Assembly (NCBI RefSeq): GCF_014467075.1
Contig: NZ_AP023027.1
Span: 2,421,501 to 2,485,500 of the forward strand
Reading direction: 5' to 3'
Length of the DNA: 64,000 nucleotides
DNA from: Anaerostipes caccae L1-92
Lineage (GTDB): Bacteria > Bacillota > Clostridia > Lachnospirales > Lachnospiraceae
The notes below the pieces were generated by a model. The model did not search any database. It was given only the letters and a program-made list of their open reading frames with translations, and was not told where the DNA came from. Within the stretch, counting starts at the first letter, position 1. Every line of letters starts with the position of its first letter. The translations under genes were made by a program, and so were the position numbers. Positions 1-8,426 of the stretch are shown one piece after another.

Positions 1-483
1 GAACAGCCATACCCCCAGAAGCGCAGCCACCAGATGGTCTATGCCTTCCATTTTCCAGAAATAAACCGTATAGCCATAGGTTACTCCCGTACACACCGCA
101 TAGGAAGCCGTCCACAAAAGGACTGCCACTGTAAACTTTGAGCAGAGCACCGCAGTCCGGGAAAGCCCCTTGGTGACCATCAAGACTAAAGTTCCTTTTT
201 GAATCTCGCCTGCTATCATTCCGGAAAAGAGAATGGCTAAAACAGCAAGCCCCATCTGAGGCACATTTTTAAAAAACTGCATCCAGGAATCCGCAGCTGA
301 GGGAGACGGAAGATCGATGCTGATGCCTCCGGGCATAAAACTTTTCACGAGCTCCGGGGTAATCTTTGCTATGACAGGGTTCATAAAGCCAAACATCAGA
401 AATATACATCCGAGGATCAGCAGTTTATAAGTGCAGATACTTTCCAGCAGCTCTTTTTTTGTAAACGCCCAGTACGCCCTCAT
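1..483 (-). CDS. ABC-2 type transporter permease, partial
   Basis: Seen: an open minus-strand frame runs from an ATG at 481-483 off the left edge of the window. It begins MRAYWAFTKKELLESICTYK, followed by a hydrophobic first segment, a roughly 60-residue extracellular-looking stretch containing VKSFMPGGISIDLPSPSA, and further membrane segments near AVLAILFSGMIAGEIQKGT. Known: ABC-2 permeases of Firmicutes have this layout, with the GEIQKGT/GTLVLMVTKGL region in the coupling segment. The start overlaps the stop of the ATPase gene by ATGA, so the two are translationally coupled and probably form one exporter. The substrate cannot be inferred. The C-terminal part is missing because the window starts inside the gene. 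Confidence 0.8.
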   Translation of the reverse strand, partial: MRAYWAFTKKELLESICTYKLLILGCIFLMFGFMNPVIAKITPELVKSFMPGGISIDLPSPSAADSWMQFFKNVPQMGLAVLAILFSGMIAGEIQKGTLVLMVTKGLSRTAVLCSKFTVAVLLWTASYAVCTGVTYGYTVYFWKMEGIDHLVAALLGVWLF

Positions 484-1397
484 GATATCACCTCCATAAA
501 TAAGTTTTCCAGGGTCGGCTTCTGCACTTCCATCTTCATTGGACATATATTGTGCTCTGTCATGCAGATCATAAGCTCTGTTTCCAAACGGGCCATATCT
601 GATGTGTGGAAAATTAAAACTCCATTCTTTTTCTCAACCTCAAAAACATATCCCTTCTTCTGAAATTCAGATTCCAGCAGATTTTGTCCTTCCGGCGTGC
701 CCGTCTCCAGACAGAGGCTGTCTTTCCTGCGCTGTGCCTTCAGTTCTTCAAGGCTTCCCGAAAGGACCAGTCTGCCGTCTTTTAGCACTGCCGCCCGGTC
801 ACAGATTCTCTCCACATCGGACAGCACATGGGTTGAAAATAACACTGTTGTTTTTTCCCTGACTTTTGAAAGGATATCAAGGATCTCCTTTCGTCCCAGA
901 GGGTCCAGGGCAGAAGTCGGCTCATCGCAGATCAGAAGCCTGGGCTCGTTGAGCAGTGCCTGCGCAATGCCCAGACGCTGTTTCATGCCTCTGGAATATC
1001 CGCGGATTTTTTTCTTTTCCTCCGAAAGCCCTACCAGTCTGAGAAGCTCTTCGCTTCTTAAACTTATCTCTTTTGAAGTGAGACCTGTGATCTCCCCGCA
1101 CAGACGCAGATACTGCTCTGCATTCATATAGCCGTAAAATTCAGGCACATCCGGCAGATATCCCACTCTGCGGTTTGTCTTTGTACAGCCGTAGCGCACC
1201 GGTTCTCCCAGCACCTTCACTTCCCCTTTGTCAGCCTTTAAAAGTCCAAGGATGATCTTCATCGTCGTCGTCTTTCCGGCTCCGTTCTGGCCTAAAAATC
1301 CATATACAGAGTGCTCCGGCACCTGAAAATTTAAGTCTCTTAATACTTGATGGCTCCCAAACTGTTTTGAAAGATGTTGAATCTCCAATACGTTCAT
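480..1397 (-). CDS. ABC transporter ATP-binding protein
   Basis: A 305-residue ATPase of the ABC-2/BcrA-like exporter class. Seen: Walker A GQNGAGKT at residues 36-43, the YSRGMKQRL signature near 134-142, Walker B LLICDEP near 154-160 with the D-loop SALDP, and the switch His in FSTHVLSD near 190. The C-terminal 90 residues form the accessory region usual for drug or natrium-type exporters. The start has a GAGGGGATG ribosome site. It overlaps the downstream permease by 4 bases and lies just after a small membrane protein and an XRE regulator on the same strand, so regulator, membrane protein, ATPase and permease probably form one operon. Substrate unknown. Confidence 0.92.
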   Translation of the reverse strand: MNVLEIQHLSKQFGSHQVLRDLNFQVPEHSVYGFLGQNGAGKTTTMKIILGLLKADKGEVKVLGEPVRYGCTKTNRRVGYLPDVPEFYGYMNAEQYLRLCGEITGLTSKEISLRSEELLRLVGLSEEKKKIRGYSRGMKQRLGIAQALLNEPRLLICDEPTSALDPLGRKEILDILSKVREKTTVLFSTHVLSDVERICDRAAVLKDGRLVLSGSLEELKAQRRKDSLCLETGTPEGQNLLESEFQKKGYVFEVEKKNGVLIFHTSDMARLETELMICMTEHNICPMKMEVQKPTLENLFMEVIS

Positions 1398-1597
1398 GAT
1401 TCATCCCCTCTTCCAAATACAAAATACACAACCGGCCCTAAAAATTGTATAAACATGACAATTAATATCCAAAATATGCGGTTTCCAAACCGGTAATCCG
1501 GATGTCTCAGCACATGTACCAGGGCGGTCACCATCAGCACCAGTTCCAATATGATCACGGGGATCAAAAAAGGCATATATTCCATTAACTCATTCAT
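1394..1597 (-). CDS. PLDc_N-domain small membrane protein
   Basis: About 67 residues. Seen: two hydrophobic helices (FLIPVIILELVLMVTALVHV and FWILIVMFIQFLGPVVYF) separated by a short basic turn with RHPDYRFGNR, ending in FGRGDE. Known: this is the pattern of the phospholipase D nuclease N-terminal (PLDc_N) membrane module found in bacitracin/natrium-exporter operons of Firmicutes. The GGAGG site at about 1606-1610 is best spaced for the ATG at 1597 rather than the ATG codons at 1612 or 1603. Its 5' end nearly touches the XRE regulator stop at 1600 and its 3' end overlaps the ATPase start, which implies tight coupling. Confidence 0.75.
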   Translation of the reverse strand: MNELMEYMPFLIPVIILELVLMVTALVHVLRHPDYRFGNRIFWILIVMFIQFLGPVVYFVFGRGDES

Positions 1598-1599
1598 CG

Positions 1600-2709
1600 T
1601 CATAACCTCCATTCTTTCTGTATGCGTTTTATTATCTCTTCAAACCTGGGATTTCCTGTGAGCGGCTCGAATGCCGGGTGTTTGAACCCGTCTGTCACTG
1701 ACTGTTTGATCAGTTTTTCTTCCCGCGGCGCCTGGACTCCCAGGCACATTTCATTCAGCCATGGATCGACAAGATCAAAGAAATCATCTCCATGCAGTGT
1801 GTACGGCAGCAGATTATTCAGGCAGACTCTCTCATAGTTTTCAAGCATGGCAAGTGCTTTTTCTTCTTTTTTCTGTCCCATATACCCTACTGCTGCCGCG
1901 AAATATAACTGTGCCATTGCATTTACATGCAGAAGATCCATTTCAAATACCTCTGCGATCTGACAGCCTCTTTGGACAAGCATTTCAAACTTTTCTTCAT
2001 CTTTTTCATACAGAGTCAGTTCCTGTATCATAAATGACATTACGCCCACCAGATTCTGATACAGACTGATCTGGACTGTCTCCTTGGCCTTTACCTCATT
2101 TCCCAGCATGCGGTACGCTTCCGACAAGATACCCTCATCAAAATAATTTGCCCTGACTTCCTCGTCCAGAAGTTCCAGCGCCTTTTCAGGATGTCCCTCC
2201 AGCAGTTCCATTCTGGCTTCCAGAGAGTTTGCCTGAGAGGAGAGAAGGACATCACCGCTTTCTTCCTTCACTCTCCGGCAGAGATCCGCCGCTGTTTTCA
2301 TTACGTCTTTCTGTTCTTCCGGCTTCTCCAGCAGGACAAAATGGTTCATGTACAGAATGATCATCTGCATAATAAGAGGGAAACAGGAATAATACTTCTT
2401 CAAGATCCCGTCGCATTCTTCAAATACTTCTTTTGCCGGCTTTTGACTGAAATCCTTTGCCAGCCTTAAATAAAGCTTCCTTATGTCTTCCTTTGTCATC
2501 TGCGGCTTATATCCTATGAGTTCGTCGACACTCATGTTGAAATTGGCCGCCAGCTGGGGCAGAAACGTAATATCCGGGTAGCTCTGCCCGGTCTCCCACT
2601 TAGATACCGAAGCTTTAGAGACACCGATATAGGCTGCCAGCTGATCCTGGGTTATTCCCTTTTCTTTTCTCTTTTTCACCAAAATATTTGACAGATTTAA
2701 CTCCTTCAT
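1600..2709 (-). CDS. XRE-family transcriptional regulator with TPR-like C-terminus
   Basis: About 369 residues. Seen: an N-terminal helix-turn-helix (KRKEKGITQDQLAAYIGVSK, then ASVSKWETGQSYPDI and LPQLAANFNMSVDELIGY) over roughly residues 10-75, followed by about 290 mostly helical residues resembling tetratricopeptide repeats. Known: regulators with this plan often control a linked ABC transporter in response to a peptide or antibiotic ligand. The GAGGTG site favours the ATG at 2709 over the GTG at 2718. It is the first gene of the ABC-transporter operon, and an inverted repeat sits just upstream of its promoter, so autoregulation is plausible. Confidence 0.85.
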   Translation of the reverse strand: MKELNLSNILVKKRKEKGITQDQLAAYIGVSKASVSKWETGQSYPDITFLPQLAANFNMSVDELIGYKPQMTKEDIRKLYLRLAKDFSQKPAKEVFEECDGILKKYYSCFPLIMQMIILYMNHFVLLEKPEEQKDVMKTAADLCRRVKEESGDVLLSSQANSLEARMELLEGHPEKALELLDEEVRANYFDEGILSEAYRMLGNEVKAKETVQISLYQNLVGVMSFMIQELTLYEKDEEKFEMLVQRGCQIAEVFEMDLLHVNAMAQLYFAAAVGYMGQKKEEKALAMLENYERVCLNNLLPYTLHGDDFFDLVDPWLNEMCLGVQAPREEKLIKQSVTDGFKHPAFEPLTGNPRFEEIIKRIQKEWRL

Positions 2710-2727
2710 ATTCATCACCTCAAATTC

Positions 2728-2755
2728 ATTATAACCGTATACAGAAATACTACAA
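2728..2755 (-). promoter_or_regulatory. Probable promoter of the XRE/ABC operon
   Basis: On the minus strand TTGTAG (2755-2750) is followed after 16 bases by a perfect TATAAT (2733-2728), about 20 bases before the regulator start codon. This is a sigma-A-like arrangement. Confidence 0.6.
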
Positions 2756-2765
2756 TGGATTAGAA

Positions 2766-2790
2766 GTTGATTTTAGTTGATAAAATCAAC
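2766..2790. promoter_or_regulatory. Inverted repeat, candidate operator of the XRE regulator
   Basis: GTTGATTTT and AAAATCAAC form a perfect 9-base dyad around a 7-base centre. It lies just upstream of the promoter of the XRE gene, between it and the terminator of the FUSC gene. That position suits an operator, but no binding data exist. Confidence 0.45.
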
Positions 2791-2800
2791 CAAAAAGAAA

Positions 2801-2831
2801 CAAGGCTGCGGTACAGCATTCCGCAGCCTTT
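2801..2831 (-). terminator. Rho-independent terminator after the FUSC gene
   Basis: AAGGCTGCGG pairs with CCGCAGCCTT around a 9-base loop, with T-rich sequence following on the minus strand. It overlaps the last codons of the FUSC reading frame. Confidence 0.7.
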
Positions 2832-4785
2832 ATTTACACCGGAAAATCTCGTTCAGTTCCCTGACGGTCCCCAGGCAGTTCATGGCAAGAGTATTAAAAT
2901 ACAGTTCTTCGTCCAGACATCCATATACCCTGTCCTCTTCCAGGATCATGGAACCTGTCAGTTCATTTTTTGTGTAACTTTTTCTAATTCTTTTCAGTGC
3001 CCGTTCAATGTTTCCAAGCAGTTCTTCCAGCATCATGTTATTCTTCGGAGTCATCTGTCTTCTGCGCATATAGGAACCGATCTGTTCCATCTCCGAAACC
3101 AGCTGGGCATTGACCGGCAGGAGCTGGCGGAAAAATTTCTTCTCTTCCGGATTTAAATGCTTTTCTGTGTAATCCTCAATCTCCTTTGAAGCCATCTGAA
3201 ACTGCACAAGCAGCTCCCGCATCATGTTCAGGTCACTGTCTTTTCCCTTTCGTACTTCTCCCATTATTTTTTCATCGATATCCAGCAGGCTGTTTACACT
3301 TTTTAAAAATTCAGACTCAGCGGTGATCGGAAGGAGAAATTTATTTGCAAGAAGTACGGTCACAGCCGCAGCCCCCACATACAGAATCCTGAGTTCCATG
3401 GCTTCTCCCCTGGGCATGCTCAGTGTAGTAAGCGCCATTCCGTAGCAGGTGCTGTACATAGGCATCGTCCATGAGGTGACCGGTACATAATACATAAGGC
3501 AGGTCATGACGGCAATGACAGCGATATGTCCGCCGAGGCTTTTAAATAGTTCGGTCAGCACAAAGGTCACACCCAGCCCCGCGATGGTCCCGAGAATACG
3601 GTTGTTGATCTTCATCATGCTTTCCTCCGAATACGGCATCAGCATGAGAAAAGAACTCATCGGATACCAGTAGCCATGTTCCAGATTCGTCAGTCTGCAG
3701 ACTGTAAAAGAGATGCAAAGGACGATAGCGAGTCTCAGCGCAAATCTCATATGAAACTGATCCAGCCTGAGATAGGACCTCATGCTTTTTACTCTATGAG
3801 AAACATCCGGAATCTTCCACTCTTTCTCCTTCCGATTCATTTTTATCTCGGTGATTTTTGAAAGCGCAAAACACAGCAGTTCCAAGATCCCGTTCATTCC
3901 CTCTCCGGCCCTTCTGGATGTCAGATTTTCCGTCCTGCTGAAGCTTTTGATTTTTTCTATGAGCTCACCGTTATCTGACTGGTTCATCTTCTGCTCCACG
4001 CTGAAAAATATACCGGAAAGCTTTCTGAAATATTCCCGGTTTTCTGAATCTCTGATGTCATCCTCTCCGATTATTTCATCCAGAAGGTACTGGAAACGCT
4101 GGAAAATAAGCATAAAATAATAATTCACCGTGCCGTATCCGTTGGACAGATATGTATAATTGCGGCTGGAGTAAATCACCTGATTCATATGGTACATCAT
4201 CCGAATCAGCTCCTCTTTATCCCTTGAATCCTTCTCCCCATCTGAAAGCCTGGCAAGCTGCACCGCCAGATTATTCATTCCTTTTCTCACAGTTCCATAA
4301 TGCCTTTTCTTCTTGATGATTCTGGAATGCAGATACAAAAAGGCTGTGAGAACGGCAAAGGCATAGAAAAAAGCACATAAGCGCGCAGGCATTGCCTGTG
4401 CCGGGATCGGGCGCAGCTGAAGAAACACAAATTCCATTCCGTACAAAAAATACGCTTTGGGGTTAAATTTATCTGTCAGAAGAAATACTAGAAAGAACGG
4501 TACCAGCAGATTCAGGAAAAAGCATAGGATCAGATTTAGGGATGCCGCGTACGATGCCCCGCACACGATGAGCATGATCCCGTAGCAGTGCAGCAGGTCC
4601 TGTAAGGAAAAATCTTTCTGGCTCTTTGTCCGAAATAAAAGGGTCAGAAAGGATACCATGATTACCTGGCCGATTCCAAACAGAAGAAATATCGAAAAAA
4701 ACATAAATAAGGACACAAAAATAACAGGGAATGCCGCCGCCCATTTTCTCCTGGCCGTGTGCATCCTGTTCTGCCAATGTTTCAT
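2830..4785 (-). CDS. FUSC family membrane protein
   Basis: About 651 residues from the ATG at 4785, chosen because GGGGAG lies 9 bases upstream; the longer frame to 4857 has no ribosome site. Seen: two blocks of hydrophobic helices (roughly residues 15-160 and 350-490) separated and followed by long charged helical regions. The second block contains RLDQFHMRFALRLAIVLCIS and the turn LEHGYWYPMSSFLMLMPYS, typical of the fusaric-acid-resistance-like FUSC module. Known: FUSC proteins resemble aromatic acid efflux pumps such as AaeB. It stands alone, divergent from the dehydrogenase at 4878. The actual substrate is unknown. Confidence 0.8.
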   Translation of the reverse strand: MKHWQNRMHTARRKWAAAFPVIFVSLFMFFSIFLLFGIGQVIMVSFLTLLFRTKSQKDFSLQDLLHCYGIMLIVCGASYAASLNLILCFFLNLLVPFFLVFLLTDKFNPKAYFLYGMEFVFLQLRPIPAQAMPARLCAFFYAFAVLTAFLYLHSRIIKKKRHYGTVRKGMNNLAVQLARLSDGEKDSRDKEELIRMMYHMNQVIYSSRNYTYLSNGYGTVNYYFMLIFQRFQYLLDEIIGEDDIRDSENREYFRKLSGIFFSVEQKMNQSDNGELIEKIKSFSRTENLTSRRAGEGMNGILELLCFALSKITEIKMNRKEKEWKIPDVSHRVKSMRSYLRLDQFHMRFALRLAIVLCISFTVCRLTNLEHGYWYPMSSFLMLMPYSEESMMKINNRILGTIAGLGVTFVLTELFKSLGGHIAVIAVMTCLMYYVPVTSWTMPMYSTCYGMALTTLSMPRGEAMELRILYVGAAAVTVLLANKFLLPITAESEFLKSVNSLLDIDEKIMGEVRKGKDSDLNMMRELLVQFQMASKEIEDYTEKHLNPEEKKFFRQLLPVNAQLVSEMEQIGSYMRRRQMTPKNNMMLEELLGNIERALKRIRKSYTKNELTGSMILEEDRVYGCLDEELYFNTLAMNCLGTVRELNEIFRCK

Positions 4786-4810
4786 ATGATCATCTCCCCT
4801 GTCCCCTGCG

Positions 4811-4839
4811 TTGACTTTTAAAATTGAAAGTGCTACGAT
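4811..4839 (+). promoter_or_regulatory. Probable promoter of the lactate/malate dehydrogenase gene
   Basis: TTGACT at 4811-4816 and TACGAT at 4834-4839 are separated by 17 bases, about 40 bases before the ATG at 4878. Confidence 0.55.
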
Positions 4840-4877
4840 TTTATCACATGAAAGCAATACTGTAAAGGAGACAGACT

Positions 4878-5825
4878 ATGGGATTGAAACTTAGAAAGAT
4901 CGTTATCATCGGAGCGGGGCACGTGGGAACTATGTGCGGGCTCAGCCTCATGTACCGGGGTGAAGTGGATGAACTGGTTTACATAGATATTGACAGAGAA
5001 AAGGCTTACAGCCAGGCGCTGGACCTTGACGATGCGGTTTCTTTGCTCCCGCATCAGATCACCGTCCGGACAGGAGACTATGGGGATGCGGAGGATGCGG
5101 ATGTCATCGTTATGGCCGCAGGTGTTTCAAGGCTCCCGGGCCAGACCCGTCTGGATATGCTGGATGACTCTATCCGCATCATGAAAGAGGTCGCCTCTCA
5201 TATGCAGGGCCTGCATATACCGGGAATCCTGATCAGCATTTCCAATCCGGCCGACATCGTGGCGGATTATCTGAGAAAACAGCTGGACCTTCCGAAAAAC
5301 CGCTGTTTCAGCACCGGAACTTCTCTGGATTCGTGCAGGTTAAGAAGAATTCTTTCCCAGAAGATGCACCTGGACCGCAGTTCTATCCAGGCCTTTGTCA
5401 TGGGCGAACACGGTGATTCACAGATGATACCTTTTTCTGCGGTCCATATTTCCGGCAAACCGCTGCTTCAGTGGATGAAAGATGATCCGGTACGGTATGG
5501 AAAACTGGATCTTGTACAGATTGAAAAGGAGACTGCCAATGCAGGACACGAGGTGATCGAGGGCAAAGGCAGCACAGAATTCGGTATCGGCATCGCTCTG
5601 TCAGAGATTGTCCGCTCTATCTTCCATGATTCAAAAAAAGTCCTTCCGGTCTCTCCTCTCCTTGAAGGAGAATATGGACAATACGGCATTCATGCGGGAG
5701 TTCCATGTATTATCGGAAAAGACGGAATTGAACAGGTTATAGAGATATCCCTGACTGATAAGGAGAAAGAAAAATTTGAGAATTCCTGCGGTGTGATTCG
5801 GGAGTATATCAGCCATATATCGTAG
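4878..5825 (+). CDS. L-lactate/malate dehydrogenase family NAD-dependent enzyme
   Basis: A 315-residue 2-hydroxyacid dehydrogenase of the LDH/MDH fold. Seen: the Rossmann motif IIGAGHVG near residue 10, an acidic YIDID ending strand 2 (NAD rather than NADP), ISNPAD, and the catalytic VMGEHGDSQ with its active-site His. The substrate-specificity loop reads AAGVSRLPGQTR. In the family alignment as I remember it, the residue three before the Pro-Gly is Gln in lactate and Arg in malate dehydrogenases; here it is Arg, as in malate enzymes. The overall sequence is otherwise LDH-like, so I leave the substrate open between lactate, malate and a related 2-ketoacid. Monocistronic with its own promoter. 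Confidence 0.85.
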   Translation: MGLKLRKIVIIGAGHVGTMCGLSLMYRGEVDELVYIDIDREKAYSQALDLDDAVSLLPHQITVRTGDYGDAEDADVIVMAAGVSRLPGQTRLDMLDDSIRIMKEVASHMQGLHIPGILISISNPADIVADYLRKQLDLPKNRCFSTGTSLDSCRLRRILSQKMHLDRSSIQAFVMGEHGDSQMIPFSAVHISGKPLLQWMKDDPVRYGKLDLVQIEKETANAGHEVIEGKGSTEFGIGIALSEIVRSIFHDSKKVLPVSPLLEGEYGQYGIHAGVPCIIGKDGIEQVIEISLTDKEKEKFENSCGVIREYISHIS

Positions 5826-5857
5826 TATACCGATCTTCCTGTTTCTTTTAATAATCA

Positions 5858-5887
5858 TAGACAACAGAAGGACTTTTCCGGTATAAT
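5858..5887 (+). promoter_or_regulatory. Probable promoter of the EAL-domain gene
   Basis: TAGACA at 5858-5863, an 18-base spacer, and a perfect TATAAT at 5882-5887, about 75 bases before the ATG at 5961. Confidence 0.5.
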
Positions 5888-5960
5888 GAAAAGAAGATAA
5901 AAAGGGATGTCCTGGGAAATATCACAGACAAAGCATTGGCTAATGAAGAGGGGAGACTTC

Positions 5961-7811
5961 ATGAAACGTTGGAATAGAGTGTTAATACCAGTCTTTTTCT
6001 TGCTGATGATTTTTGCAAGTCTTTTTTCTGTGCGCTCTATTGTAAATATGCAGGGCTACGGCAAACTGATTAACTATCTCGGAATCGTGCGCGGATGCGG
6101 ACAGAGGATCGTCAAACTGGAGTCCAACCGGCAGTCTAAAGATTACCTGATCGATTATGTGGACGACATCTTAACGGAGCTTTCCACCGGTGAAGGAAAA
6201 TACGGCCTGACACCTCTCGAAGATCCTACATATAAGAAAAGTCTGAAAAAGCTCTCCAAAGAATGGGACGAGATAAAAAAAGAAATAGACATGGTCCGGG
6301 ACGGAGCCGATTCGAAAAGACTGCTCGCTCTGAGTGAAAATTTTTTTGCAACCGCCAACGATACTGTATTTATTGCGGATAACTATTCAAATGGACAAAT
6401 TAAAAATTTTACGCGGCTGAGTATCGCCCTCTCTGCCGTGGCGATTTTTACATGGGTCTGCATCCTTCTCATCTATTTCAGAAGACTGCTTCATCTGGAG
6501 CGCAGGAACACAAACCTGGAATCTATCGCCTATCAGGATACGCTTACGAAAGCCTCAAATCTTGAAAAGTTCCGGCTGGATTCCAAGCATCTCCTGGCTT
6601 CCAACCCTCTGTGTGATTATGCATTTTTCCATCTGGATTTTCAGAATTTCAAATACTGCAATGATATTTTTGGTTATGATTTCGGCGACCTTCTATTAAA
6701 ACAGTATGCCGTATTCCTGTCGGAAGATATGACAGAAGGTGAGACATTCGCCCGCATCTCCGGAGATAAATTCGTCATTTTAAGGAAGTATGAATACCGG
6801 GAAGAGCTCATCGCACGCCAAAAAGCCGTGGACAGCCGTATCCGTGCTTTCGCCATGGACTCCAAAGAACATTACAGCCTTACCATCTACGGCGGTATAT
6901 GCTGTGTCAAAGATGTGCCTTCTTCCATAGAGATCGATTCCATCCTGGACCGTGCCAATTTTGCCCAGAAGACGGTAAAAGGCCAGGAAGAACGCCATTA
7001 CGCCTTTTACACCGACAGCATCCGGGAACAGATGGTGGAGGAGATCAACATTCAGAGCCGGTTCAGCGATGCGTTAAAAAACAAGGAGTTTATCGTTTAC
7101 TATCAGCCGAAAGTAAACCTTTCAGCTGACTCTTTTGATTCAGCTGAAGCCCTGGTGCGCTGGCAGGATAAGAGCGGACGGGTGATTTCTCCTGCCTCCT
7201 TTATTCCGGTGCTTGAAAAGAATTTTCTGATCAGCACACTGGATCAGTATGTGTTCCGGGAAGTATGTATTCTGATGCAAAACCGGCTGAAATCCGGCCT
7301 CCCCGTCATCCCGGTCTCTGTGAATGTTTCTAAGATCCAGTTTTATAATCCGGATTTTGTACGAATTTATTCTTCCATTAAAGAAGAATATCAGATCCCT
7401 GACGGTCTGCTGGAGATCGAGTTCACGGAATCAGCGTGTTTCGAGAACACAGAATATTTCCTGGAGATCATCGCGAAGCTTCACGAACACGGATTTCTCT
7501 GTGCCATGGATGACTTCGGAAAAGGCTACTCTTCTCTCAGCATGCTGAAGGACATCCCGATCGATGTATTGAAACTGGACTCCCTGTTTTTTGTCAGCAG
7601 CCCGGATTCCAAAAAAGATTTAACCGTCATCCGGGGAATCATTTCGATGGTAAAGGAATTACAAATAAGGACCGTAGCAGAGGGAATCGAACATAAAGAG
7701 CAGGTAGATTTTCTAAAAAATATCGGCTGCGACACGATTCAGGGTTACTATTTCTATAAGCCTATGCCGGAAGATGATTTTACCGCCCTCTTAAACGGGA
7801 TAGGAAAATAA
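5961..7811 (+). CDS. Membrane-bound degenerate GGDEF / intact EAL c-di-GMP protein
   Basis: About 616 residues from the ATG at 5961, chosen for its GAGGGGAGA site over two upstream in-frame ATGs. Seen: an N-terminal transmembrane helix (LIPVFFLLMIFASLF), an extracytoplasmic sensor of about 130 residues, a second helix (ALSAVAIFTWVCILLIYF), a GGDEF domain with the degenerate signature RISGDKF, then a complete EAL domain. The EAL catalytic set is present: EALVRW, the Asn of SVNVS, EFTES, DDFGKGYSS, the Lys of LKLDS, AEGIE and IQGYYF. Known: a protein with these features degrades cyclic di-GMP, and a broken GGDEF usually binds GTP or is regulatory. It is probably a phosphodiesterase answering an extracellular signal. 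Confidence 0.88.
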   Translation: MKRWNRVLIPVFFLLMIFASLFSVRSIVNMQGYGKLINYLGIVRGCGQRIVKLESNRQSKDYLIDYVDDILTELSTGEGKYGLTPLEDPTYKKSLKKLSKEWDEIKKEIDMVRDGADSKRLLALSENFFATANDTVFIADNYSNGQIKNFTRLSIALSAVAIFTWVCILLIYFRRLLHLERRNTNLESIAYQDTLTKASNLEKFRLDSKHLLASNPLCDYAFFHLDFQNFKYCNDIFGYDFGDLLLKQYAVFLSEDMTEGETFARISGDKFVILRKYEYREELIARQKAVDSRIRAFAMDSKEHYSLTIYGGICCVKDVPSSIEIDSILDRANFAQKTVKGQEERHYAFYTDSIREQMVEEINIQSRFSDALKNKEFIVYYQPKVNLSADSFDSAEALVRWQDKSGRVISPASFIPVLEKNFLISTLDQYVFREVCILMQNRLKSGLPVIPVSVNVSKIQFYNPDFVRIYSSIKEEYQIPDGLLEIEFTESACFENTEYFLEIIAKLHEHGFLCAMDDFGKGYSSLSMLKDIPIDVLKLDSLFFVSSPDSKKDLTVIRGIISMVKELQIRTVAEGIEHKEQVDFLKNIGCDTIQGYYFYKPMPEDDFTALLNGIGK

Positions 7812-7816
7812 TAGAA

Positions 7817-7876
7817 CAAAAAAGACGCTTTCTGATGCCTCCTATAAAACGGGCCGTCAAAAAGCGTCTTTTTTGT
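7817..7876. terminator. Bidirectional terminator
   Basis: AAAAAAGACGCTTT is matched by AAAGCGTCTTTTTT about 30 bases later. It lies between the convergent EAL and nitroreductase genes and provides a U-tract in both directions. Confidence 0.8.
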
Positions 7877-7883
7877 TTTATGT

Positions 7884-8405
7884 TCAAACTCTGTAAATGT
7901 AATGTTCCTTCCGGGGTTTTGCCTTCGGTGTCTCTCCGTCCTGGTATCCCAGAATGCAGTGGCCAATGCCGGCATAATCTCCTTCAATTCCCCATTGTCT
8001 CAGGAGTTCCCTGCCTTCTTCACTCTCAAACTCCTGCTTCGCCCGGTGAATCCAGCAGGAACCGATTCCCAGCGCGTGTGCAGCGTTCATCAGATTTCCC
8101 ATCACGAGACTGCCGTCTTCCACATATGTGGGCCGGTTTTTGTCTGCCAAAACAACGATCACCGTCGGAGCTCCGTAAAAAGGATCGATTGATTCATTTC
8201 CCAGGAATTTCGCATTCATCTTCGACAATTTGGAAATCGTTTCTTTGTCCTGTATGACCGCCATGACCGGTGACTGCATTCCCATGCCGGTGGGTGCGTT
8301 CATCCCAGCCCTCAGAATCTCCTGAAGGTCCTCCTCCTCGATTTGTCTGTCCTGATACTTTTTTATGCTTCTTCTTTCCTTTAAATCTTTGACTGTATCT
8401 TTCAT
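7884..8405 (-). CDS. Nitroreductase family protein
   Basis: A 173-residue FMN-dependent nitroreductase. Seen: the N-terminal RRSIKKYQDRQIEEEDL followed by AGMNAPTGMGMQSPVMAV (the flavin-binding start common to the family), the middle ALGIGSCWI segment and the C-terminal LGYQDGETPKAKPRK. Known: such enzymes use NAD(P)H to reduce nitro groups, quinones or related acceptors; the physiological substrate is usually unknown. AGGAGG precedes the ATG. The gene lies 21 bases after the DegV gene and shares its strand, so the two may be co-transcribed. Confidence 0.88.
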   Translation of the reverse strand: MKDTVKDLKERRSIKKYQDRQIEEEDLQEILRAGMNAPTGMGMQSPVMAVIQDKETISKLSKMNAKFLGNESIDPFYGAPTVIVVLADKNRPTYVEDGSLVMGNLMNAAHALGIGSCWIHRAKQEFESEEGRELLRQWGIEGDYAGIGHCILGYQDGETPKAKPRKEHYIYRV

Positions 8406-8426
8406 TTCATACCTCCTGTTTCATAT

